64,000 bases of DNA from Hydrogenophaga intermedia (GTDB lineage Bacteria; Pseudomonadota; Gammaproteobacteria; Burkholderiales; Burkholderiaceae_C), in NCBI RefSeq assembly GCF_023715105.1, contig NZ_JAMBNO010000010.1, positions 124,001 through 188,000 of the forward strand, read 5' to 3'. The translations under genes and the position numbers were made by a program. The notes under the pieces are model-generated. The model ran no database searches. It was not told where the DNA came from and was given only the letters and a program-made list of their open reading frames with translations. Below, piece by piece: positions 37,950-46,086 of the stretch (its first letter is position 1; each line of letters opens with the position of its first letter).

Positions 37950-39773
37950 ATGACCACCACGCCCCCGACCCCGCCCCAAGAGCCCGCCGAGGGAACGCCG
38001 GCGGCGATCACGCTGCCGCCGATGCAGCACAAGACGGTGCTGGTGATCGATCTGGTGGAGTCGGTACGTTTGATGGCCGCCAACGAGGCGCAGGTGGTGG
38101 CGCTGTGGCGCGGCTTCGTGCAGTTCGCCACCACCGAAGTGCTGCCCGCGCGCGGCGGGCGTCTCGTCAAGAGCCTCGGCGATGGCCTGCTGGCCGAGTT
38201 CGAGCATCCCGCGCAGGCGGTTCGCGCGGCACTCGAACTGCACCGCCATTTCGACACTGCCAACCGCAGCCTGCCTGCCGCGCAGCAGCTCTACCTGCGC
38301 GCCGGCGTCAATGCCACCCAGCTCTACGTGGACGACGTGGACGTGTACGGCCACGGCGTGAACCTGGCCGCGCGCGTGGCCGACCTGGCCGCCCCGGGCG
38401 AGACCGTGGTCACCGCCAGCGTGTACGACGCCATCGTGGTGGGCGTGGACGCCGATGTGATGGACCGCGGCGAGAGCTACCTCAAGCACTGGCCCGAGCC
38501 GGTGCGCACCTGGGCGGTAAGCCCGGTGAACGAACGCACGCCGGTGGTGCGCCTGCCCACCCCGGCCGAATCGGCAAGCGACTTCCGCCCCGGCGTGGCG
38601 GTGGTGCCCTTCGAGACACGCAGCCACGCGGCCGAGCAGTTCGTCATCGGCGAGCTGATTGCCGATGGCGTGATCACCCAGCTCTCGCGCAGCCAGGATT
38701 TGCGCGTGATCTCGCGCCTGTCCACCAGTGCCTTCCGGGGCCGCGGCAACACGCCGGCCGAAATCGGCCAGCGCCTGGAAGCGTCTTACACACTGAGCGG
38801 CAGCTACGTCAACTTCGGCGACAAAGTCGTCATCACCGCGGAGCTGAGCGACAACCGCCGCGACGAGGTGGTGTGGGCCGAGCGCCTCTCGGGCGACACG
38901 CTCGATCTGCTGCAGATGCAGAGCGAACTGATCACCCGCCTGAGCGAGGCCACTGCCAACGCCGTGCTGCACCATCTGGTGCAGCGCACGCTGGTGCAGC
39001 CGGTGCCGCAACTGGAGAGCAATGCCCTCATGCTCGGGGGCATCACGCTCATGCACCGCTCCACCCCGCGCGATCTGCAGCGCAGCCACGAGCTGCTGGA
39101 GGCCGTGGTGGACCGCCACAAACGCGTGGCCACGCCTTGGGCCTGGCTGGCCAAGTGGCACATCATGCAGGTGGTGCAGGGCCTGGCGCCCGAGCCAGCA
39201 CGGGCCTTCCGGGAGGCGATCGGTGTCGCCGACCGCGCACTGGATCTGGAGCCCAACAGCACGCTGGCGATGGCCATCAAAGGGCATGCGCTGTGCCACT
39301 TGGGCGAAGACGTCGAAGGTTCTCGTCGCTTGCTGATCGAATCCACCGACACCAATCCGAACGATCCCATGGCCTGGCTGTATCGCAGCGTGTGGTCGAC
39401 GCTCTGGGGAGTGGCAGACGAATCCGTCGTGGAAGCCGAGCGCGCACTCAGCCTATCCCCACTGGATCCGCAAAAGTACTATTTCGAGATGATGCTGGCG
39501 AACTGCTATCTCGCCTCACACCGCCTGTACGACGCCATCGAACTCGGCAAGGCTTCGGTCCGCAAGAACCGATACCACGCACCGACGATCCGGGCGCTGC
39601 TCATCGCGCAATTCGAGTCTGGGGATCACGCTGGCGCTCGCGAAACCTTTGCATTGCTGCGGCAGGTTCAGCCAGACCTCACGATTCAGCGCTACCGTAC
39701 CGCGGGCAGCCAGAGCCCGATGCGGCAGCGAGCGATACAGGCGCTTAGCGCCCTAGGCCTGCCGGAATCTTGA
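37950..39773 (+). CDS. class III nucleotide cyclase with TolB-like and TPR regions
   Basis: This 607-residue soluble protein has three parts. Residues about 27-180 are a class III cyclase domain. The metal aspartates are D34 (VIDLVES) and D78 (KSLGDGLLAEF), the likely base-selecting D131 is in DVYGHG, and N138 and R142 (NLAAR) stabilise the transition state, so it should be active. Residues about 205-340 resemble the TolB-like N-terminal fold (GVAVVPFET, then YTLSGSYVNFGDKVVITAEL). The rest is TPR-like helical repeats. No membrane segment is seen. It heads a three-gene operon, with 23 bases to the next gene. Cyclic AMP is the likely product. Confidence 0.85.
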   Translation: MTTTPPTPPQEPAEGTPAAITLPPMQHKTVLVIDLVESVRLMAANEAQVVALWRGFVQFATTEVLPARGGRLVKSLGDGLLAEFEHPAQAVRAALELHRHFDTANRSLPAAQQLYLRAGVNATQLYVDDVDVYGHGVNLAARVADLAAPGETVVTASVYDAIVVGVDADVMDRGESYLKHWPEPVRTWAVSPVNERTPVVRLPTPAESASDFRPGVAVVPFETRSHAAEQFVIGELIADGVITQLSRSQDLRVISRLSTSAFRGRGNTPAEIGQRLEASYTLSGSYVNFGDKVVITAELSDNRRDEVVWAERLSGDTLDLLQMQSELITRLSEATANAVLHHLVQRTLVQPVPQLESNALMLGGITLMHRSTPRDLQRSHELLEAVVDRHKRVATPWAWLAKWHIMQVVQGLAPEPARAFREAIGVADRALDLEPNSTLAMAIKGHALCHLGEDVEGSRRLLIESTDTNPNDPMAWLYRSVWSTLWGVADESVVEAERALSLSPLDPQKYYFEMMLANCYLASHRLYDAIELGKASVRKNRYHAPTIRALLIAQFESGDHAGARETFALLRQVQPDLTIQRYRTAGSQSPMRQRAIQALSALGLPES

Positions 39774-39796
39774 ATCTTCAACTGGGAGAGACCAAT

Positions 39797-40903
39797 ATGA
39801 GCGCATTGAGCGGTGGTGTCAGTGGCGGCGTGAGCGGAGGCGTCAGCGGAGGCGTCAGCGGTGGCGTCAGTGGCGGTGTCAGTGGCGGTGTCAGTGGCGG
39901 TGTCAGCCAGGCAATTGCCTCCACCGATGCTCTGACGCTCTCGCGCGCGGCCATCGTCGGCCCCTTCGAAGGCGCAACGTTGCACGTGAGCTGGCCGGGC
40001 TTCGACCGGGCCGACAACCTCAAACGCTGGGCCGACGGCCCGCGCGTGGCCGCGGTGTTGTCCGAAGTGCTCGAAGGCCTGAGCTACGACGTCGACAAGC
40101 CGCGCAAGTCCGCGTCGCTGCGTTTTGCAAACGGCAGCAAGAATCATCGGCTGGTGCAGCTTGTCGGTCCCGACGAAAAGCTCATCCAGAGCCAACTGCA
40201 ACTCGTCGCAGCCTATGCCGACCTGCGCCCCGATCGCGCGGTCGAGGTGGTCGAGCAGATGGGCTTTCCAGTACCTTTCTGGGGCTCCGTCGTGGGCCTG
40301 ACCGCGCACCGCCACGGCAAAACGCTCGCGCTGCTGGACGTCGCCTTCTCGCTCGCCGTGAGCGTGGAGCAGCGCTTCAAGCAGATCTTCTCGGTGCCAC
40401 GGCCGGTCGAGTTCTCGCCGCAGATCCAGCCCATGATCCCCACACCCGGCCACGGCGCCTGGCCCAGCGGTCACGCCACCGAGGCCTTCCTCGCGGCCAC
40501 GTTGCTGCAGGCGCTGCTGGACGCGGCCATGCCCGCGAAGAAAAAGCAATCGGGCAACGGGCAGGCGAGCCACGAGCAATTGCAGCGCCTGGCCGCGCGC
40601 ATCGCCGTCAACCGCACCGTGGCCGGGCTGCACTACCCGGTGGACAGCGCGGCCGGGCGCCTGCTGGGCACCGCGCTCGCTGAGTACCTGGTGGCGCGCG
40701 CCACCGGCAAGGCGGTGCACGAGCGCAGCTTCGATTCGGCGCTGTTCATCGAGAAGGACGGCGCGCCGATGGACTTCAGCCTGCACGCCCCGATGGACCA
40801 CGCCAGCGGCAGCGCCTACACGCGATCGCCCAAGGCACAGGACGTGCCCAAGGCGGACCTGCTCGCCTGGCTGTGGGAGGAAGCCGTCAAGGAGTGGCAA
40901 TGA
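39797..40903 (+). CDS. PAP2/vanadium-haloperoxidase-fold protein with GGVS repeats
   Basis: This 368-residue protein carries eight tandem GGVS units at residues 6-37, then a domain of the PAP2 phosphatase/haloperoxidase superfamily. The active-site motifs are KQIFSVPRP (K-x6-RP), WPSGHATEAF (PSGH) and NRTVAGLHYPVD (R-x5-H-x3-D; the usual leading Ser is Asn). Pocket residues are therefore complete. There is no signal peptide or clear membrane helix, closer to soluble haloperoxidase-like enzymes than to membrane lipid phosphatases. The ATG at 39797 is preceded by GGGAGAG. Its stop overlaps the protease start. Substrate unknown. Confidence 0.8.
   Translation: MSALSGGVSGGVSGGVSGGVSGGVSGGVSGGVSGGVSQAIASTDALTLSRAAIVGPFEGATLHVSWPGFDRADNLKRWADGPRVAAVLSEVLEGLSYDVDKPRKSASLRFANGSKNHRLVQLVGPDEKLIQSQLQLVAAYADLRPDRAVEVVEQMGFPVPFWGSVVGLTAHRHGKTLALLDVAFSLAVSVEQRFKQIFSVPRPVEFSPQIQPMIPTPGHGAWPSGHATEAFLAATLLQALLDAAMPAKKKQSGNGQASHEQLQRLAARIAVNRTVAGLHYPVDSAAGRLLGTALAEYLVARATGKAVHERSFDSALFIEKDGAPMDFSLHAPMDHASGSAYTRSPKAQDVPKADLLAWLWEEAVKEWQ
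39812..39907 (+). repeat. eight 12-base tandem repeats coding GGVS
   Basis: Eight in-frame 12-base units encode Gly-Gly-Val-Ser without a single amino-acid change. Codons differ between units, except that units 6 and 7 are identical and units 3 and 4 are identical. This pattern suggests both recent unit duplication and selection on the peptide. Confidence 0.9.
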
Positions 40904-42855
40904 GCTGGGCCCCCCTGCCCCGCGGCGCCTTCACCGGCATCGACTGGTCGGCGCCCGGCGCCATCGATGGCATGGACCCCTATCTGGCCTGGGCCGAGGC
41001 CGATGGCTTCGTGGGGTACCACGTGCACGGCGAGGACGACCAACCCAAGTGGCTGCCCATCGTCATCGGCCTGCGCGAGTGCGCCGACGTGCGCCAGCTG
41101 GTCGACGCATCGTCGAGCCGCTGGCTGCAGATTCCGCAGGTCTACCTGCTGATACCCGGGCTGCGCCACTGCACAGCTCGCGTGTCGAAGAAGTTCTTCG
41201 AGCACTGGCGCAACGGCCACGCGATGCGAGCGCTGATCGACCGCTTCGAGCTTGGCCTCCCAGTGGAGCACCACACGCAGGAACTGCCCCACTGCTGCCA
41301 CCCGCACGAACACCCTCGGCCACCGAAGGGGCGTCTGCGCGGCCCGGTGCTCGGCCTCATCGACGGCGGCCTCGCGGTGGCCAACGCGGCATTTCGCGAC
41401 GCGCGCGGTCGCACGCGCGTGAAGCACTTCTGGCGCCAGGACAACCACTACGGCGGCGCGTGGCCCGGCACGCCGGACAACAAGCGCGTGCCACTGGATC
41501 CGGCCCGCGCCGGCCCCGAACCGCGCGACCTGGGCTACGGCCACGCGCTCGACGCAGCGGCCATCGACGCCGCCATCGCGCGCTATACGCACCACCGCCG
41601 GCTCGACGAAGACGCGCTCTACCGCCACCTGCAACTCTGGGATCTGGCGCGACCGGTGAACCACGGCACCCACGTGATGGGCCTGGCCACCGCGCCTGGC
41701 GGCTTGCTGAACCCGCAGGACAACGACTTCGCCAGCCATTGCGAGCTGATTGCCGTGCAGCTGGACTGGGCCAACGTGCTCGACACCTCAGGCGGCGCCA
41801 TGAACGTGAGCGTGCTCGACGGCCTGCACTACATCGTCTCGCGCTGTGCCGACGACGCGGCCATCGTGGTCAACATCAGTTGGGGCACGTTGGCGGGCCC
41901 GCACGACGGCAGCTCGCTGCTGGAGGCGGCCATGGACGAACTGGTGGAGCGATTGGACGGGCGCCTGCAGATCACCGTGCCGGCCGGCAACGGTTACCAG
42001 AGCCGCACGCACGCCAATGCAGAACTGCCGGCAGGCACGCGCAAGAAGGACTCCGGGCTCGCCCTGCATTGGCGCGTGCTGCCCGACGATCACACGCAGA
42101 GCTTCCTGGAGATCTGGCTGCCCGATGACGCGCAGGATGTGTCGATCACGGTGCAGCCGCCCGAGCGGGCCGCGCAGGTGGTCACGCTGGCGGCGGGGCA
42201 ATCGGGCATGTGGACCGGCGAGGATGGCCGGCCACAGTGGTCGCTGATCTACCCGCGCACCACCGCACTCGGTGCACGTGGCACCTGCGCCCTGCTCGCC
42301 GTCGAGCCCACGGCAAGTCACGACCCTGAACGCGCGCTGGCGCCGTTCGGGCGATGGACGATCACGCTGCGCAATGGCGGCCGCCAGCCCGTGGTGTTCG
42401 ACGCCTACGTGGAGCGCGACGACGTGGCGCTGGGCATGAACACCGGCGCGAAACAATCGTCGCTGGAGGACGTGCACTACAACACCCAGGGCAATCTGGA
42501 TGGCTGGGTCGACCAGCCCGGCAACCCCACGCCGATCCGGCGCAGCGGCGTGTTCAACAGCTTGTCCACCGGGCGCCACACCATTGCCGTGGGCGGCACC
42601 CGCGCGACCGACAGCGGGCGCGCACCACTGGCGCACTTTGCGCGCTACTCGCCGCAGAAGCCCGAGCCCGACGCCGCGCGAGCGCAGCGCCCCGATGTGC
42701 GCAACGTGCCACAAATCCTGGCCTCCTGCGATGACAACACGGCGCTGTGGGGCGTGCGCAGCACGGGCAGCCTGAGCGGGGGCACGGTGCGCCTGGCGGG
42801 CACGAGCTCGTCGGCCCCGCGCGAGGCGCGCCGCAGGCTCAACGCCCTTAAGTGA
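40900..42855 (+). CDS. subtilisin-type (S8) serine protease, leaderless
   Basis: This 651-residue protein has the S8 triad: Asp155 in LGLIDGGLA, His258 in NHGTHVMGLA and Ser636 in AGTSSSAP, with the oxyanion Asn in VPAGNGYQ. About 150 N-terminal residues precede the protease domain and match nothing I know. About 200 residues between the Asn and the Ser contain a beta-rich insertion (FLEIWLPDDAQDVSITVQPP). The protein ends only 15 residues after the Ser, so the usual last helices are short or missing. There is no signal peptide. The ATG overlaps the upstream stop by four bases, implying coupled synthesis with the GGVS protein. Confidence 0.82.
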   Translation: MSWAPLPRGAFTGIDWSAPGAIDGMDPYLAWAEADGFVGYHVHGEDDQPKWLPIVIGLRECADVRQLVDASSSRWLQIPQVYLLIPGLRHCTARVSKKFFEHWRNGHAMRALIDRFELGLPVEHHTQELPHCCHPHEHPRPPKGRLRGPVLGLIDGGLAVANAAFRDARGRTRVKHFWRQDNHYGGAWPGTPDNKRVPLDPARAGPEPRDLGYGHALDAAAIDAAIARYTHHRRLDEDALYRHLQLWDLARPVNHGTHVMGLATAPGGLLNPQDNDFASHCELIAVQLDWANVLDTSGGAMNVSVLDGLHYIVSRCADDAAIVVNISWGTLAGPHDGSSLLEAAMDELVERLDGRLQITVPAGNGYQSRTHANAELPAGTRKKDSGLALHWRVLPDDHTQSFLEIWLPDDAQDVSITVQPPERAAQVVTLAAGQSGMWTGEDGRPQWSLIYPRTTALGARGTCALLAVEPTASHDPERALAPFGRWTITLRNGGRQPVVFDAYVERDDVALGMNTGAKQSSLEDVHYNTQGNLDGWVDQPGNPTPIRRSGVFNSLSTGRHTIAVGGTRATDSGRAPLAHFARYSPQKPEPDAARAQRPDVRNVPQILASCDDNTALWGVRSTGSLSGGTVRLAGTSSSAPREARRRLNALK

Positions 42856-42876
42856 AGAACACGCCCGGCGGTGCGC

Positions 42877-43527
42877 TCACCAGCGCGCCGGCAGCGGCTT
42901 GACGAGCCAGATCCAGCGTTCGCGCACTTCAATGAAGCCGCCGGTTTCCAGGTCCTTGAGCAGGCGGCTCACCATTTCGCGCGAGCAGGCCAGGTGTTGC
43001 GCGATCTGCTGGTGCGTGACCTTCTCGCGCAGCGGGCGTTCGCCGGCCTCGTTGGATTCGCGCGCCCAGTCGTTGAGCAGTTTCACCAACCGGCCGTAGA
43101 CGTCGATCAGTGCGACGCTGCGCGCGCTTTCGGTGGCCAGGCGCGCGCGGCGGATGAGGCGCGCCATGAGTTCCAGTGCGAATTCGGGGTGCTCGGCGAT
43201 GTAGGCCAGCAGCCGTTCGCGGGTGATCACGGCGCAGGTGGTGGTGTCGGTGGCCTCGACGTTGGCCGAACGCGGCCCGCCGTCGAGCGACATCTCGCCC
43301 ACGTATTCCAGCGGGCCGTAGACGCCCAGGGTGAGCTCCTTGCCCGTGGCATCGGCCACGTAGGCGCGCAGGCGCCCCTTGAGCACGATGTAGAGCGTGT
43401 CGCCGACATCGCCCTCCTGGATCAGCAGGGCCCCACGGCGGTAATGGCGATGCACCCCCTGGGCCGCCAGCGCTTCGATGTGTTCGGTGTTGCGAGGATT
43501 CAGCGTCGAAGGGCTGGCAGCGGGCAT
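42877..43527 (-). CDS. Crp/Fnr-family transcription regulator
   Basis: This 216-residue regulator has an N-terminal cyclic-nucleotide-binding beta barrel (about 10-130) and a C-terminal winged helix (VTHQQIAQHLACSREMVSRLLKDLE). The phosphate-binding segment GEMSLDGGPRSANVEA keeps the Gly-Glu and Arg-Ser that contact cyclic AMP in Crp, and there is no Fnr-type cysteine cluster. It converges on the cyclase operon with 21 bases between the ends. It could respond to that cyclase; this is inference from position and the intact pocket. Confidence 0.9.
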   Translation of the reverse strand: MPAASPSTLNPRNTEHIEALAAQGVHRHYRRGALLIQEGDVGDTLYIVLKGRLRAYVADATGKELTLGVYGPLEYVGEMSLDGGPRSANVEATDTTTCAVITRERLLAYIAEHPEFALELMARLIRRARLATESARSVALIDVYGRLVKLLNDWARESNEAGERPLREKVTHQQIAQHLACSREMVSRLLKDLETGGFIEVRERWIWLVKPLPARW

Positions 43528-43536
43528 CCGGGGCGA

Positions 43537-44223
43537 TCAGGGGTGGGTGTAACCGCCCGAATTGTGCGCGACCGGTGTGACGATGCGCAAGGCGGGCACC
43601 ACCGGGGGCAAGGTGTTGATCCGCTGCAGCAGGCGGCGGATGCTGGGCGCGCCGGCCTTCTCGCGCAGGGTCTTGATCTGGCTGCGCACGGTGGACACGG
43701 CCACGCCGTTCTCGGCCGCGATCTCGTGGATATCGAGCCCGCGACACAGGGCCAGCAGCACCACCTCTTCGGTGGGGCTGAGCGCCAACGCGCGCGCGAA
43801 CATGCGAACCGCGAGGTTGTCGCACACGTTCTGGCGGGAAAGCACCACCAGCACGGTGGGTTTGTCGTCTTCCAGCGGGTGCGACAGCGGCGTGAAGGCC
43901 ATCGACAGGTCGTGATCGCCCTCACGCATGAGCACCAGGCGGCGCTGGCCGCGCAGCGCGGCGTCCAGCGCCTGCTGGATGCGCTCGCTGTGCTCGGGCG
44001 TGCTGCCCATGAGGTTGCCGCTGCACGCGCGCAGCATGCGGCGCTGCGCGAGCTCGTGGCGTGCCAGGTGGTTGGCATGCAGGATGCGGCCCTGCGCGTC
44101 CAGCAGCAGCATGCCGTAGTCGATTTCGTCGAACACGCGCAGCAAGTGGGCTTCGCTCAGCGACGAAGTCTCCTGCACGTTGTACGAAACGCTTCCCCAA
44201 ACCTTGTCCGTTGTCTGCAGCAT
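43537..44223 (-). CDS. LuxR-family regulator with PAS-like sensor
   Basis: This 228-residue protein has an N-terminal PAS-like domain (LLRVFDEIDYGMLLLDAQGRILHANHLAR) and a C-terminal LuxR/FixJ helix-turn-helix (ALSPTEEVVLLALCRGLDIHEIAAENGVAVSTVRSQIKTLREKAG). A ribosome site AGGAGG lies seven bases before the ATG. The signal is unknown. It lies nine bases upstream of the Crp-family gene on the same strand, so the two regulators are probably co-transcribed. Confidence 0.88.
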   Translation of the reverse strand: MLQTTDKVWGSVSYNVQETSSLSEAHLLRVFDEIDYGMLLLDAQGRILHANHLARHELAQRRMLRACSGNLMGSTPEHSERIQQALDAALRGQRRLVLMREGDHDLSMAFTPLSHPLEDDKPTVLVVLSRQNVCDNLAVRMFARALALSPTEEVVLLALCRGLDIHEIAAENGVAVSTVRSQIKTLREKAGAPSIRRLLQRINTLPPVVPALRIVTPVAHNSGGYTHP

Positions 44224-44346
44224 GATGAACCTCCTGTTGAGACAGAAGTGTTCGTTTTTGCAGCCGCCGGCGCTGTGCCGTGGTGACAGGCTGTTTGTGA
44301 TGTATTCACCAAACCGCGGCCGCCGGCGCGGTGGGGAATCGACGCC

Positions 44347-46086
44347 TCAGCGCTGGAGTGCTGCCTGGCGAATGGCGCTGAGCGTGCCGCGCGTGGTGAT
44401 GACCTCGGGGTCGAGCGGCACCACGATCACCGTGCCACCCGGGTGCGCCAGTGCGCGGCGCAGCGCGGGCTCGAAGTCGGCCGTGGCGGCCACACGCTCG
44501 GCCGCATAGCCGTAGGCGCGCGCCAGTGCCACGAAGTCGGGGTTGGCCAACGTCGAGCCGCTCACGCGCGCCGGGTACTCGCGCTCCTGGTGCATGCGGA
44601 TGGTGCCGTAGCTGCCGTTGTCCAGCAGCAGCACGATGCTCCTGGCGCCGTGCTGAACCGCGGTGGCGAGCTCTTGCCCGTTCATGAGGAAATCGCCGTC
44701 GCCCGCGATGGTGAAGGCCAGCCGCCCGGTGGCGATGGCCGCACCGATGCCCGCCGGTACGCCGTAGCCCATGGCGCCGTTGGTGGGGGCGAGTTGCGTC
44801 TTGTGCCCGCGCGCCAGCCCCGGGTAGCGGTAGAAGCGGTGCAGCCAACTGGCGAAGTTGCCCGCGCCGTTGGTGAGCACGGCGTCCTCGGGCAGCAGGC
44901 GCTGCAGCGTGTGCACGATGGCGGGCATGTCGATCGGACCCGGCAGCTTCACGCCGTTGTTCGCCGGATCGATGTTGGCCAGGTAATCGGCATGGCTGCC
45001 GGCGGTCCAGTCGGCCCAGGGCAGCTGCGGTGGCGCGGTGAGCACCTCCAGGCTGCGCGCCGCTGCGTTCATGCTGGCCTGGATGGCGAGCGTGGGTTGG
45101 TACACGCGGCCCAGTTCTTCTGCGCTGCTGTGGATGTGCACCAGCTTCTGTTTCGGCACCGGCGCCTCGATCAGCGTGTAGCCGCCGGTGGTGCTCTCGC
45201 CCAGGCGCGGGCCGATGGCGATCAGCAGGTCGCTCTCGCGGATGCGTTTCGCGAGCGCCGGGTTGATGCCCAGGCCGACGTCGCCCGCGTACTGCGCGTG
45301 GTGGTTGTCGAAGGTGTCCTGGAAGCGGAAGGCGTTGGCCACCGGCAATTGCCAGTTCTCGGCAAAACGCTGCAGGGCGGCCGCACTCTGCGGGGTCCAG
45401 CCGCCGCCACCGGCAATGACGAAGGGGCGCTCGGCAGCCAGCAGCAGCGTGCGCAGCTCGCGCAGCGCGCCGGGATCGCTCCAGGCCTGCACTGGCTCCA
45501 CGCGCGCCAGCGGCTGGGCGCTCACCGTGTGCGTGAGCATGTCTTCGGGCATCACCAGCACCACCGGGCCAGGGCGGCCGTTCATGGCGGTGGCGAAAGC
45601 ACGCGCCACGTATTCGGGGATGCGGCGCGCATCGTCAATGCGCTCCACGCGCTTGGCGAAGCCCTTCGTGGACGGTCCGAAAAACGCAGCGAAGTCAACC
45701 TCCTGGAAGGCCTCGCGGTCGCGCGCATCGCTGGCCACGTCGCCCACGAACAGCACCATCGGCGTGCTGTCCTGGAAGGCGGTGTGCACGCCAATGGACG
45801 CGTTGGTGGCGCCGGGCCCGCGCGTCACGAAGCACACGCCAGGACGGCAAGTGAGCTTGCCGTGCGCCTCGGCCATGAAGGCCGCACCGCCCTCCTGGCG
45901 GCACGTCACGAAGCGGATGCGATCGCCGTGCGCGTGCAGGCCGTCGAGCACCGCGAGGTAGCTTTCGCCGGGCACGCCAAAGGCGTGGGTGACGCCCTGC
46001 GCGATCAGGCACTCCACCAGCAAGTGGCCGGCCAGTTTTTCGTGGCTCATGTCGTGGCTCATGTCGTGGCCCATTTCGCGGCTCAT
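44347..46086 (-). CDS. thiamine-diphosphate enzyme, acetolactate synthase-like
   Basis: This 579-residue protein has the three-domain fold of ThDP carboligases/decarboxylases. HAFGVPGESYLAVLDGL and CRQEGGAAFMAEAHG lie in the pyrimidine-binding domain. GDGDFLMNGQELATA with LLLDNGSYG makes the diphosphate site. It lacks an adjacent ilvH-type small subunit, so classical acetolactate synthase is unlikely; the substrate is unknown. The start at 46086 overlaps the MFS stop by four bases. The first 16 residues contain a repeated HDMSHDMSH motif, encoded by near-identical 12-base units with alternative in-frame ATGs. Confidence 0.82.
   Translation of the reverse strand: MSREMGHDMSHDMSHEKLAGHLLVECLIAQGVTHAFGVPGESYLAVLDGLHAHGDRIRFVTCRQEGGAAFMAEAHGKLTCRPGVCFVTRGPGATNASIGVHTAFQDSTPMVLFVGDVASDARDREAFQEVDFAAFFGPSTKGFAKRVERIDDARRIPEYVARAFATAMNGRPGPVVLVMPEDMLTHTVSAQPLARVEPVQAWSDPGALRELRTLLLAAERPFVIAGGGGWTPQSAAALQRFAENWQLPVANAFRFQDTFDNHHAQYAGDVGLGINPALAKRIRESDLLIAIGPRLGESTTGGYTLIEAPVPKQKLVHIHSSAEELGRVYQPTLAIQASMNAAARSLEVLTAPPQLPWADWTAGSHADYLANIDPANNGVKLPGPIDMPAIVHTLQRLLPEDAVLTNGAGNFASWLHRFYRYPGLARGHKTQLAPTNGAMGYGVPAGIGAAIATGRLAFTIAGDGDFLMNGQELATAVQHGARSIVLLLDNGSYGTIRMHQEREYPARVSGSTLANPDFVALARAYGYAAERVAATADFEPALRRALAHPGGTVIVVPLDPEVITTRGTLSAIRQAALQR

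Noticed and set aside
39812..39907. CRISPR array
   Set aside because: The tandem 12-base units have no spacers and code a perfect GGVS peptide repeat in frame.
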